Shown here piece by piece: positions 54,584 to 62,009 of a DNA stretch of 64,000 nt; position 1 is the first letter of the stretch; each line of letters opens with the position of its first letter. Origin of the DNA: CAVQGZ01 sp942491665 (GTDB lineage: Bacteria > Actinomycetota > Actinomycetes > Jiangellales > Jiangellaceae); contig CALOBR010000016.1 of NCBI GenBank assembly GCA_942491665.1, positions 62,001 through 126,000 of the forward strand, in the 5' to 3' direction. The notes under the pieces are model-generated. The model made no database searches. It was not told where the DNA came from and saw only the letters and a list, made by a program, of their open reading frames with translations. The translations under genes were made by a program, and so were the position numbers.

Positions 54584-54839
54584 GCCGTCGGCCACGTCGT
54601 TCGAGATGCGCTCCGCCGGTACCTCGCCGCCAGCTGAGAATCGCCCTCACAGCGGCTAGTGAGGGCGTTGAGCGGACTCGGTCCGCGGGCCGCATCGCTA
54701 CGCCCACTGTGGAGTGGGTCGATGAGCGGATCTGAGCCTACGCCGACGACCTGACGCGCGACAGCCACTCGTCAGGGGTCAGGACCGCGCCGTCAGCGAC
54801 GACGTTCGAGATGCGCTCAGCCGGTACCTCGCCACCAGC
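54584..54839. repeat. 51-bp direct duplication (54584-54634 and 54789-54839)
   Basis: The two 51-bp copies match at 46 positions and are 205 bp apart. Read on the minus strand both give AGGEVPAERISN and then VADG, after which they diverge. The copy at 54789 is part of a short ORF coupled to the yjbR-like gene; the copy at 54584 ends early. Confidence 0.75.
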
Positions 54840-54869
54840 CCGACCAGCGCGGTGCCGGGGACGGATCAT
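54738..54869 (-). CDS. 43-residue ORF coupled to the yjbR-like gene
   Basis: ATG 54869 overlaps the TGA of the upstream gene (ATGA), and the frame runs to TAG at 54738. The first ten residues are basic, then comes PAERISNVVADGAVLTPDEW and a short end. The acidic/hydrophobic pattern looks like the C-terminal part of a real protein, and half of it is duplicated at 54584. It may be a remnant instead of a gene. Confidence 0.35.
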   Translation of the reverse strand: MIRPRHRAGRAGGEVPAERISNVVADGAVLTPDEWLSRVRSSA

Positions 54870-55198
54870 GAGGCGAGCCGGTGGGACTCGGCCAGCAGCT
54901 CCTGCAAGGTCTGCTCGTCGATGCGGCCCAGGCGCACCAGCAGCCGTAGTGGGGACCGGTCGTGGTGAGCAGTCCAGAAGTAGGTATCAGGATCCTCGGA
55001 GGCCAAGGCGTCCCGCTCGGTCGACTTGACGGTGAGCACCCCGTCGTCCCATATCCGCGCCACCTGGGTACGGGCGAACCATGCCGGCTGCCCCCAGCTC
55101 GCCCGCTCACTCACCCCAGGCAGGGACAGGCACACCCGCCGCACGTCCTCGACCCCGATCACCAGCCCAGCCTGCCACCACCGCGCCGGCAAGGACAC
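54866..55198 (-). CDS. MmcQ/YjbR-like (CyaY-fold) protein
   Basis: 110 aa from GTG 55198, with AGGAGG 9 nt upstream. The YjbR pattern is clear: VEDVRRVCLSLPGVSE, SWGQPAWFARTQVARIW, DDGVLTVKSTERDAL, and LVRLGRIDEQTLQELL near the end. The fold is a double-wing type with suspected DNA binding; the function is unknown. It is the minus arm of a divergent pair with the VOC gene. Confidence 0.88.
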   Translation of the reverse strand: MSLPARWWQAGLVIGVEDVRRVCLSLPGVSERASWGQPAWFARTQVARIWDDGVLTVKSTERDALASEDPDTYFWTAHHDRSPLRLLVRLGRIDEQTLQELLAESHRLAS

Positions 55199-55337
55199 CG
55201 ACCCGAACCTCCTCGGCCGCGACTTGAGCCATGAGCGGTGACGTCACACAGCGTGCGTCGCAGCAGGCTCATCACGGTCGCGGTGTCGCGGCCGGTCGGC
55301 AACCCACGAGCCGTTTGCGAGGTCGTAGTGTCGCCTG

Positions 55338-55748
55338 GTGCGAATGTCGCTGGAAGTCGTGATGCTTCCCGTCACCGACGTCGACGCGAGTCTGTCGTTC
55401 TATCGAGACAAGGTCGGCTTCATCCTCGATCACGACGTAGCGCCGGGCAACGGGATGCGCGTTGTGCAGCTGACCCCGGTGGGGTCGAGCTGCTCGATCG
55501 TCCTCGGCGCAGGGATCGGCGGCCTGGCTCCCCCGGGGTCCGTGCGCAACACCCATCTCGTGGTCGTCGACCTCGAGATGGTTCGCGACGAGCTCATCGG
55601 CAACGGCGTTTCCGTGGGCCCGGTCGCAGACCTCGGCGGGGTCAGGTACGCCTACTTCGACGACCCCGACGGCAACACCTGGGCGCTGCAGCAGATCGAC
55701 TCCAAGATGCCACCCCCGAACCATGCCGCCCAGCCAACGCCAGAGTGA
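55338..55748 (+). CDS. VOC (glyoxalase/bleomycin-resistance fold) protein
   Basis: 136 aa from GTG 55338 (ATG 55344 is possible). One VOC module: VVMLPVTDVDASLSFYRDK, then GMRVVQLTPVGSSCSIVLG, HLVVVDLEMVRDEL and YAYFDDPDGNTWALQQI, where the Asp/Glu positions would bind metal. The family includes glyoxalase I and dioxygenases; the substrate is unknown. The last about 12 residues (PPPNHAAQPTPE) are an unstructured extra tail. Confidence 0.9.
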   Translation: MRMSLEVVMLPVTDVDASLSFYRDKVGFILDHDVAPGNGMRVVQLTPVGSSCSIVLGAGIGGLAPPGSVRNTHLVVVDLEMVRDELIGNGVSVGPVADLGGVRYAYFDDPDGNTWALQQIDSKMPPPNHAAQPTPE

Positions 55749-55815
55749 CTGACGCTGGCCGATGAGCGAGCATTGCCGCGCGACCTGAACAACGACTATC
55801 GACGGTGCGGCACTT

Positions 55816-55832
55816 CGCCGCCTGCGGACGCA
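55816..55832 (+). repeat. Dispersed 17-bp repeat, copy 3
   Basis: CGCCGCCTGCGGACGCA, preceded by CACTT as in the truncated copy at 50191. It lies between the ends of the convergent VOC and SMP-30 genes. Confidence 0.85.
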
Positions 55833-55868
55833 CAGCCGGGGGCTGAGCTCCGGGCCTGGGAACTCGGC

Positions 55869-56663
55869 TCAGAGGTCGATGGCGACGAGTTGTCCGTGTC
55901 CGGCGGAGGGATCGAAGTCTGGTCCCCAGGTGTTGGTGGTGACGTAGAGGACGCCTCCTGCGATTGTGCAGGCGAAGGCGCCCCGGTCGAGCTGAACGGT
56001 GTGGCGGGCCTCGCCGCTGGCGTTGAGGTTGACGCACTGCCCGGTGGCGACGTCGGCGTACCAGAGGGTGCCGTCAGGGGCCAGGCAGATCCCGTCGGGG
56101 TGATGGCCCGGGGTGGCCGCCCAGGTGCGCCCGGCACTCAAGGTGGCGTCGGCGGTGATGTCGAAGGCAGTGATGCACTGCCCGTGGGACTCCGCGACGA
56201 GCAAGGTGGTGTCGTCGAGGACGACCATGCCGTTGGGGAACTGGACACCACCGGCGACCACACGGGCCACCCCGTCGGGCGTGACGGCCGCGATGATGCC
56301 CGGTCGGGGCTGCTCGCCGCCCACGAAGTCGAACCCGATGGAATTGACGTACACGGTGCCGGTGCGGTCGACGGTGATGTCGTTGAAGACGAACGGGGAG
56401 AGGGCCGACAGGTCGGCGTAGCGGACGAGGCCGGTCCCCTCGCGTACGCGCAGCTCGGTGCCGTGGACCACGAGCAGGCGCCCATCGGGAAGGAAGTCGA
56501 TGCACATCGGGAACGATGAACCGGCGGCGACCACCTCAGATGTGCCGTCGACTGAGACCGCGTGAACCCGCCCGGCGGCCCAGTCAGAGACGTACACCCG
56601 GCCCTGGTGCCACCGAGGGGACTCCGGGAAGCCAAGCCCGGCCATCAGGATGCGCGTCGCCAT
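55869..56663 (-). CDS. SMP-30/gluconolactonase/LRE family protein
   Basis: 264 aa from ATG 56663. Six-bladed beta-propeller lactonase pattern: GLGFPESPRWHQGRVYVSDW with the metal-binding Glu, FPMCIDFLPDGRLLVVHG, FVFNDITVDRTGTVYVNSIG with the Asn-Asp, FPNGMVVLDD, and HPDGICLAPDGTLWYADV. It hydrolyses sugar lactones or related esters with a divalent metal. The likely setting is sugar-acid metabolism, but no neighbour confirms it. Confidence 0.92.
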   Translation of the reverse strand: MATRILMAGLGFPESPRWHQGRVYVSDWAAGRVHAVSVDGTSEVVAAGSSFPMCIDFLPDGRLLVVHGTELRVREGTGLVRYADLSALSPFVFNDITVDRTGTVYVNSIGFDFVGGEQPRPGIIAAVTPDGVARVVAGGVQFPNGMVVLDDTTLLVAESHGQCITAFDITADATLSAGRTWAATPGHHPDGICLAPDGTLWYADVATGQCVNLNASGEARHTVQLDRGAFACTIAGGVLYVTTNTWGPDFDPSAGHGQLVAIDL

Positions 56664-56849
56664 GACAGACCAACCTAGGAGCCGACAGGGGCCCTTCTGC
56701 GAGCCGAGTCCCCATCATCGTCCTCCCTTCGTGCAACGTCGGTCAGCCCGTTGGTGGCGCTGTGCGGACCGTTCCGTGGATGCGATCGCCGCCCAGGCGG
56801 CCGTGGTGCCCGGATAGGCTCACCACGCTCGGACGGGACAGGAGGGCCG

Positions 56850-57271
56850 GTGCCCAGACTTGAGTTGCATGGCCGCCCCGATCCGCCGAAGTCAGCGGGG
56901 GAGGTCGAGACGCTGATCGCCTTTCTGGAGTTTCAGAGGGCGACCCTGGAGTGGAAGTGCGCCGGGCTGAGCCGTGATCAGTTGGCCGCCACCACGGCGG
57001 CGTCGACCCGGACTGGGAGTGGCGCACCGCTGCCGACGAGGAACCCGACGACCTGCGCGCCCGCTGGCGCCACGCAGTGGACCGGTCCCGTGACCATGTC
57101 GTGCGGGCCCTCGCCGTCGACGGCCTGGACACCCTCGCCGCCCGCACCGCCGCCGACGGCCAGCCAGTCTCTCTGCGCTGGATCCTGCTGCACATGATCG
57201 AGGAGTACGCCCGGCACAACGGCCACGCAGACCTCCTCCGCGAGTCGATCGACGGACAGACCGGGGCCTAG
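56850..57271 (+). pseudogene. DinB/DUF664 family protein, internally deleted
   Basis: GTG 56850 with AGGAGG in front begins a normal DUF664 N-terminus (PPKSAGEVETLIAFLEFQRA, TLEWKCAGLSRDQL). After about 48 residues the chain jumps, out of frame, to DPDWEWRTAADEEPDD and then VSLRWILLHMIEEYARHNGH, the normal C-terminus. Relatives have about 55 residues in between, including metal-binding His and helix 2. DUF664 proteins are DinB-like four-helix bundles acting as thiol-dependent transferases. This copy is inactive. Confidence 0.75.
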
Positions 57272-57594
57272 CCTCCGCTCGATCGCGGACCCACCATTCG
57301 CGGCACAGGTGACCACCCCGCCCGGGTCGGTGCTGAGCGCGAAGCGTGCGTGCAGCCAGCCCCGCCCCATACTCAGACTGCCGCGGGAACGCTGCTTCCG
57401 GCCGGCCGTCGACTGGGCCGCCGGGGAACGCTGCCCATCATGACCGCGACAATCGCGGGCGTGCGCCTGGGGTGACCCGCTCCGCCGCGTAGTTGACGAC
57501 GCGAGGGCGTGCTGGTTGGAGGATGCTCGGGAGATGGCCCGTCCTACTCCGCGAACCTCACCAGATCCCGCCGCCGGCGATACTGGGGCGAACC
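57272..57594. other. Gap holding the left part of a long dispersed repeat
   Basis: 323 bp without a gene. About 57390-57495 aligns with 53680-53790, sharing GCTTCCGGCCGGC, ATGACCG(C/T)GACAATCGCG and GGTGACCC in the same order. Here the right end reads CCGCCGCGTAGTTGACG in place of the 17-bp core. Confidence 0.55.
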
Positions 57595-57948
57595 TTGGAT
57601 CTTGAGGCCGCGACTGAGCGCTTGCGTGCGGAGCGAGAGCAGGTCCGCTCCCGACTCGAGACCATGACCAAGAATCTCCAATCCCTGTTCGCCGCATCCG
57701 CGGGCTCGAATGCCGATGACGAGCACGACCCCGAGGGTCAGACCATCGCCTACGAACGAGCACAACTGTCGACACTCATCGAGGCTGCGAGGGAAGATCT
57801 CGCCGGCATCGACGCCGCGACCCATCGCCTGAACCACGGCGGCTACGGGATCTGCGAGGTGTGCCACCAGCCCATCCCCCTCGCGCGGCTGGATGCCAGG
57901 CCAACTGCACGAACGTGCGTCCAGCACGCCGCGCCCGGGAGACGTTGA
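57595..57948 (+). CDS. DksA/TraR-type zinc-finger protein
   Basis: 117 aa from TTG 57595, the start that matches relatives (LDLEAATERLRAEREQVRS); ATG 57523 would add 24 unlike residues. A long N-terminal coiled coil with DDEHDPEGQTIAYERAQ is followed by YGICEVCHQPIPLARL and ARTCVQHA. The zinc site is C-x2-C...C-x2-H, with His where DksA has the fourth Cys. It may act on RNA polymerase, in the ppGpp-type response, or be an RbpA-like accessory. Confidence 0.82.
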   Translation: MDLEAATERLRAEREQVRSRLETMTKNLQSLFAASAGSNADDEHDPEGQTIAYERAQLSTLIEAAREDLAGIDAATHRLNHGGYGICEVCHQPIPLARLDARPTARTCVQHAAPGRR

Positions 57949-57985
57949 AGCCGACCCTGCATGCGCCGCGGCTCATGCCCCACAC

Positions 57986-58002
57986 CGCCGCCTGTGGACG
58001 CA
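57986..58002 (+). repeat. Dispersed 17-bp repeat, copy 4
   Basis: CGCCGCCTGTGGACGCA, then CCACACAACCCGGCGTCGATTCCGCCCG to 58030, close to copies 2 and 5. It lies between the convergent ends of the DksA-like and TetR genes. Confidence 0.85.
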
Positions 58003-58149
58003 CCACACAACCCGGCGTCGATTCCGCCCGGTAGGACGCGGCCCTGGCGTCTTGAGTCGGACGCCTGTCAGGGGCCCTGGCTGGGTCCGAGGGTGGTGCG
58101 TCAGTGGGCGGTCGCGCTTCCTGAGCGGTGGCACCGGCGTCGTGCCGCG

Positions 58150-58830
58150 TCAGCGTAGGAGGCGGTCGAGGATGTGTTCGACCTCGGCTGCGTAGAAGGC
58201 GTCGGGGTGGGGGTAGAGCCAGCTCAGCTGGCCGAGGATCTCGAGGGTGACGAGGCCGTGGAAGTGTGCGTAGGCGCTGACGAGTGCGGGCACGGCGGCT
58301 GCGGGGAGGTCGGCGCCGAATCGCGCCGCGGCGGCCTTCTCGGTCGGGCTCAGCGGCCGCCTGGGCTCGTCGACGGCGAGCTCGCCGTGTGCGTGCGCGT
58401 CGGTTGCCACGCCGAAGAAGGCTGCTCCGATCCGGCGGTTGGCCTGCTCAGTGGGGCCGCCCTCGGGGGCGGTGTAGCCGGGGATGGGGGTGCCGAAGAT
58501 GAGCAGGAACCGGTGAGGGTCGGCAACCGACCAATCGCGGTAGGCATGCATACCGGCCCGTAGTCGTGCCCGCGCCGACTCACGCCCGTCGACGGCGGTC
58601 TCGACGGTGCTGGCAAGGTCGGTGTAGGTGTCGGTGACGAGCTCGGTGATGAGGGTGTCGAGGCTGTCGTAGTAGCGGTAGAGGCCGGCTGGGCTCATGC
58701 CGATGTCGCGTGCGATCCCGCGGATGGACAGCGACGCCGCACCCTGAGTGGCGATCTGGTCGAGGGCGGCCTGCTTGATCTCGGCGACTGTGTCTGCCCG
58801 GAGGCGTTCGCGTCTGGTGAGGGTGGGCAC
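58150..58830 (-). CDS. TetR-family transcriptional repressor
   Basis: 226 aa from GTG 58830. The N-terminal HTH (about 12-58) reads RADTVAEIKQAALDQIATQG, SIRGIARDIGMSPAGLYRYY. The C-terminal ligand domain (FGTPIPGY, ALVSAYAHFHGLVTLEILGQ) is of the WHG/TetR_C_33 type. It is divergent from a four-gene operon, with one strong promoter and a GTACG inverted repeat between them, so it very likely represses that operon and itself. Confidence 0.9.
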   Translation of the reverse strand: MPTLTRRERLRADTVAEIKQAALDQIATQGAASLSIRGIARDIGMSPAGLYRYYDSLDTLITELVTDTYTDLASTVETAVDGRESARARLRAGMHAYRDWSVADPHRFLLIFGTPIPGYTAPEGGPTEQANRRIGAAFFGVATDAHAHGELAVDEPRRPLSPTEKAAAARFGADLPAAAVPALVSAYAHFHGLVTLEILGQLSWLYPHPDAFYAAEVEHILDRLLR

Positions 58831-58873
58831 GGGGCTCAGTCTGTCGATGGATCCCACCTGGCGCAAACACCTC

Positions 58874-58913
58874 TTGACACTGCGAACACCGTACGCAATA
58901 TTGGTGGACGTAC
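58874..58913 (+). promoter_or_regulatory. Promoter of the four-gene operon with a TetR operator candidate
   Basis: TTGACA (58874-58879), a 17-bp spacer and AATATT (58897-58902) form a near-consensus sigma-A promoter facing the operon. GTACG (58891-58895) and CGTAC (58909-58913) form an inverted repeat with a 13-bp spacer that brackets the -10 box. Occupation by TetR here would block RNA polymerase. Confidence 0.6.
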
Positions 58914-58935
58914 ACACTCGCATCGAGGAGGAACC

Positions 58936-59337
58936 ATGACCACCAACCGGACGCACGACAACACGTCCCCGCCCATCGCAGGCACGGCGCCGGTACCGCC
59001 GAGAGTCGGGCACCTCGTCCGGACTGCACTGATCGCCGCCGCGCTCGGACTGGTCGGCACTGGCGTTGTGCTCGTCGCCGACCCGAACGACCAGATCGGC
59101 GCCTGGTTGCAGATCGGCGCGGGAATCGGGCTGGCCGCGACCGCGCTGCGCGCGTCCTTGTGGGCCGGTGGGTTGGTCGCCGCGATCGCTATCGCCGCCG
59201 GCCTGGTCGTGGGCCACCTGGCCGACTACTTCGGTGCCGCCGACTCCACCATCGGCCCGGTCGCCATCGGCCTCACACTGGTGCTGCTCGCACTGTCCAC
59301 CACCGCCGGCGTGGCCTACGGCAGGAGCGTTCGGTGA
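58936..59337 (+). CDS. Four-helix membrane protein, first gene of the TetR-controlled operon
   Basis: 133 aa from ATG 58936, with GAGGAGG 5 nt upstream. A polar start of about 25 residues precedes four helices (LVRTALIAAALGLVGTGVVL, WLQIGAGIGLAATAL, GLVAAIAIAAGLVVGHLA, AIGLTLVLLALSTTAGVA). No named family is recognised. The stop overlaps the next start (GTGA), so the two are coupled. Confidence 0.75.
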   Translation: MTTNRTHDNTSPPIAGTAPVPPRVGHLVRTALIAAALGLVGTGVVLVADPNDQIGAWLQIGAGIGLAATALRASLWAGGLVAAIAIAAGLVVGHLADYFGAADSTIGPVAIGLTLVLLALSTTAGVAYGRSVR

Positions 59338-59795
59338 GCGCCCCGGCCACGGACCCCACGACCACCCCGACCCGACCCCTCACCCGGCGGACCCGCCTTG
59401 GTCGCGCCGTCGTGGTCACGCTGGCCGTCGTCGGCGCCGTCACCGTCGTGGCGCTGATCGTCGGCACCGTGGTCGGTGCTCGCGCCGCCGACCGGACCAA
59501 CGGCGGCTACACCTACCCCTACCAGGGCTGGACGGGCACCCCCACCGAGTACGCCTCCTGGTACCTCACCGACGACGGGCTCTTCTGGCCCGGGCCGATC
59601 GTGGACCAGGCGCTCAACTGCACCAGCGGCCAGCTGACCCTGCACGTCTTCGGGCTGGCCGACATCCAGTTCCGCCCTCTGTCCGACCGTGCCAAGGTCG
59701 TTCACCAGCCCCAGATGGCTTGCCGCGACCGCGGCTTCGACACCAGCGCCTGGGACGCCATCGACGACCCCGACAACCTCTACCCCGACCTATGA
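59334..59795 (+). CDS. Single-helix exported protein, second gene of the operon
   Basis: 153 aa from GTG 59334. A Thr/Pro-rich, basic N-terminus leads into one membrane helix (VVVTLAVVGAVTVVALIVG), then about 105 outside residues rich in Trp/Tyr (YPYQGWTGTPTEYASWYL) with two Cys (LNCTSG and MACRDRG). No family is recognised. It overlaps the DUF1707 gene by ATGA. It is probably a membrane-anchored outside domain that works with the flanking membrane proteins. Confidence 0.7.
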   Translation: MSAPATDPTTTPTRPLTRRTRLGRAVVVTLAVVGAVTVVALIVGTVVGARAADRTNGGYTYPYQGWTGTPTEYASWYLTDDGLFWPGPIVDQALNCTSGQLTLHVFGLADIQFRPLSDRAKVVHQPQMACRDRGFDTSAWDAIDDPDNLYPDL

Positions 59796-60274
59796 GCGCC
59801 CGGCCAGGAACACACCAGCACAGCCCCGACCACGGGCCACTGAACGCGGACACGCAGCCCCAGCGCCTCCCCAGACGTCCAGTGCTCGTGCGAATCGGCG
59901 ACAACGACCGCACCCGGGTCGCGTCCCTGCTCGGCGAGCACTACGCCCACGGACGACTCGACGTGGCAGAGCTCGACGAGCGCAGCGCACTCGCCCTGTC
60001 CGCCACGCACCAGCACGAGCTGGACGCGCTGCTCGCCGACCTCCCCAACACGGACACGGGCCTTGTTCCCGCGCCGGCCGGGCAAGCCACAGACAACCCT
60101 GAGCGACGTAGGCCTCCTGTCGCTCTGCTGGTCGCCCTGGGCATCGCCCTCACCGTTGTCACCCAAGGCGCGGCCCTGTTGTTCCTGCCTGTGCTGTGGT
60201 GGACCGTGGGCCCACCTCGTCACCGTCGTCACCACCGGCCGCCCGCGGACACACAGAGGAGCGCGCTCCGATGA
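59792..60274 (+). CDS. DUF1707 domain membrane protein, third gene of the operon
   Basis: 160 aa from ATG 59792. The DUF1707 (SHOCT-like) region reads RIGDNDRTRVASLLGEHYAH, then GRLDVAELDERSALAL and THQHELDALLADLP, common in actinobacterial membrane or sporulation-related proteins. A membrane hairpin follows (VALLVALGIALTVV, AALLFLPVLWW) with an Arg/His-rich tail. The function is unknown. Its stop overlaps the SDR start. Confidence 0.85.
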   Translation: MSARPGTHQHSPDHGPLNADTQPQRLPRRPVLVRIGDNDRTRVASLLGEHYAHGRLDVAELDERSALALSATHQHELDALLADLPNTDTGLVPAPAGQATDNPERRRPPVALLVALGIALTVVTQGAALLFLPVLWWTVGPPRHRRHHRPPADTQRSALR

Positions 60275-61140
60275 CCGACACGACCACTCGCACCGACACT
60301 CGACCCCGCCCGCGCCCGGGCCGACGTCCCCCGCGCACGCCACGGGTCGTCCTCGTGACCGGGGCCTCGTCGGGGTTCGGACAAGCCATCGCCCACGCCG
60401 CCCAGCAGGCCGGGCACAGCGTGTACGGCACGAGCCGCCGCCCCGACCGCCGCCAGTCGCCAGTGCCGATGCTGCCGCTCGACGTTGGCTCCGAGGAGTC
60501 CGTCCAGCGCTGCGTGGACGCAGTGCTCGCTGCCGAGGGCCGCGTCGACGTGCTCGTCAACAACGCCGGAGCCGGACTCAGCGGCGCGCTGGAAGACACC
60601 TCCATCGAGGAGGCGGCCTGGCAGATGGACACCAACGTCTACGGGGTCTTGCGGGTCACGCGCGCGGTCCTGCCCGTCATGCGATCCCAGGGATCCGGAC
60701 GCATCATCACCATCTCCTCCCTGGCCGGGCTCACAGGGATGGCCTACCAGCCCCTCTACTCAGCCAGCAAACATGCCGTCGAAGGCCTGATGAGCTCGCT
60801 GCGCCTCGAACTGGCCGACAGCCCCATCGACGCGTGCACGGTCGCCCCCGGCGACTTCCGAACCGGGTTCGCAGCCGCACGCACCGAAGCCCGCGCCGCA
60901 CACTCCGACGTCCACGCCGAGCGGTACGCCCGCACCATGGCCCACTACGAGCGCGACGAACACGACGGGCCAGATCCCGCCCTTCTCGCTGACCTCGTGG
61001 CCCGCCTCATACGCACCCCACGGATACGGCCCCGCTACCTGGTCGGTAAGCCCTCCCAACGCTGGTCCCTGCAGGCCAAGAACTACCTACCCGCATCAGT
61101 CTTCGAGTACGTCACAACCCAGATCTACGGCCTGCGCTGA
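60271..61140 (+). CDS. Short-chain dehydrogenase, last gene of the TetR-controlled operon
   Basis: 289 aa from ATG 60271. Classical SDR: LVTGASSGFGQAIAHAAQQA, then NNAGAG, ISSLAG with catalytic Ser, and YSASKHAVEG with Tyr/Lys. The dinucleotide pocket has TSRRP after the second strand, which favours NADPH. An Arg/Thr-rich N-terminal extension of about 25 aa is unusual. The substrate is unknown; pairing with TetR control suggests response to a small hydrophobic molecule. Confidence 0.88.
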   Translation: MTDTTTRTDTRPRPRPGRRPPRTPRVVLVTGASSGFGQAIAHAAQQAGHSVYGTSRRPDRRQSPVPMLPLDVGSEESVQRCVDAVLAAEGRVDVLVNNAGAGLSGALEDTSIEEAAWQMDTNVYGVLRVTRAVLPVMRSQGSGRIITISSLAGLTGMAYQPLYSASKHAVEGLMSSLRLELADSPIDACTVAPGDFRTGFAAARTEARAAHSDVHAERYARTMAHYERDEHDGPDPALLADLVARLIRTPRIRPRYLVGKPSQRWSLQAKNYLPASVFEYVTTQIYGLR

Positions 61141-61578
61141 CGCCACCCCCAACGGACCTCCCGTCCGAGGGCAAGCCCCGACAACGAATCCCTGTGAGGC
61201 ATCGTGACGTCGTGTCGCGGGCGAGCCCGCTCACCGTGTGCCCACCACGCCGTAGCTGCCCGAGGTCTTCGCGCCGCAAACACGTCAGAAGCCCCAACAG
61301 CCCCACCCCGTGGCAGGTAACCATCCGCCGATCCCGTCGACACCCAGGTAAGTCCCACCGCCGCCTGCGGACGCACCACGTACCCGCGTCGATTCCGCCC
61401 GCAAAGACGCACACCAGATACGCGGATCCGCCGAGTGCGGGGCGATGCAATCACGGTCTGCCCCGATGATGAACCGTGGACCCCGTCGGGATCGCACCTT
61501 GGATCCGTCTTGCCATGTCGTCGTAGCAAGTCCTGGTTCCTGGCTGACGCGACCGCCGGTTCCTCGCCTACGTCGTTC
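61141..61578. other. Convergent gap between the SDR and cupin genes
   Basis: 438 bp with repeat copy 5 in its middle. On the minus strand short frames give VRPQAA, which is only the repeat translated. No gene is supported. Confidence 0.55.
61359..61375 (+). repeat. Dispersed 17-bp repeat, copy 5
   Basis: CGCCGCCTGCGGACGCA within a unit of about 50 bp (61347-61400). It shares GGTAAGTCCCAC on the left and CCAC...CCGCGTCGATTCCGCCCG on the right with copies 2 and 4. Confidence 0.85.
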
Positions 61579-61956
61579 TCAGCCCGCGGCTTGCACCACC
61601 GAAGCGATGTGCTTGAACAGTACGCGGGCGTCGTCGGCGGGGCTGAACTCGGCCAGCAGGACACCGGCCTCGGTGGTGAGCCGGTCGTGGTGGGGCTGCA
61701 TGTAGAACAGCTGCCCGGTGCCGACGGTCTCCTCGTGTCCGTCCGAGTAGTGCACGCTGAACGATCCCTCAATCACGTAGCCCCAGTGCGGCACCGAGCA
61801 GTCGCCGCCGGGAAGCTGGGCGAGAAGGGGACCGAGGTCGGTTCCCGGGGCGAAGCGGTTGAAGTTCGCGGCCATGGCGTCCCAGTCGGTGCTGCGGACG
61901 TCGGTGCCTGTGTCGTCGTGCATGAGGACGGTGAGGTCTTCGGCCGTTGCGTGCAT
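61579..61956 (-). CDS. Small cupin-domain protein
   Basis: 125 aa from ATG 61956. A single beta-barrel cupin: CSVPHWGYVIEGSFSVHYSD contains the first motif with one His, and TGQLFYMQPHHDRLTTEAG the second. The ligands are fewer than in classical cupins, so metal binding is uncertain. It probably binds a small molecule. It lies 53 bp downstream of the NTF2-like gene on the same strand and may share its transcript. Confidence 0.8.
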   Translation of the reverse strand: MHATAEDLTVLMHDDTGTDVRSTDWDAMAANFNRFAPGTDLGPLLAQLPGGDCSVPHWGYVIEGSFSVHYSDGHEETVGTGQLFYMQPHHDRLTTEAGVLLAEFSPADDARVLFKHIASVVQAAG

Positions 61957-62009
61957 CGTCGTGCTCCTTCGCTGGTGCTGGCCGGTCCAAACGGGCCTAC
62001 GGAGTGCTG

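Larger units (their letters stand above)
53665..54737. other. Degenerate stretch with repeats, no intact gene
   Basis: About 1.07 kb. It contains a long imperfect repeat (about 53680-53800, related to 57390-57495), two copies of the 17-bp dispersed repeat, and one half of a 51-bp duplication. Open frames are out of phase with any family I know. CTGTCAACGGGCG at about 53898 recurs near 50026. Confidence 0.55.

Noticed and set aside
55642..61772. Minus-strand short ORFs sharing VRPQAA / LRPQAA as a possible protein family
   Set aside because: The shared peptide is only the 17-bp repeat translated; the sequence around it differs and there are no ribosome binding sites.
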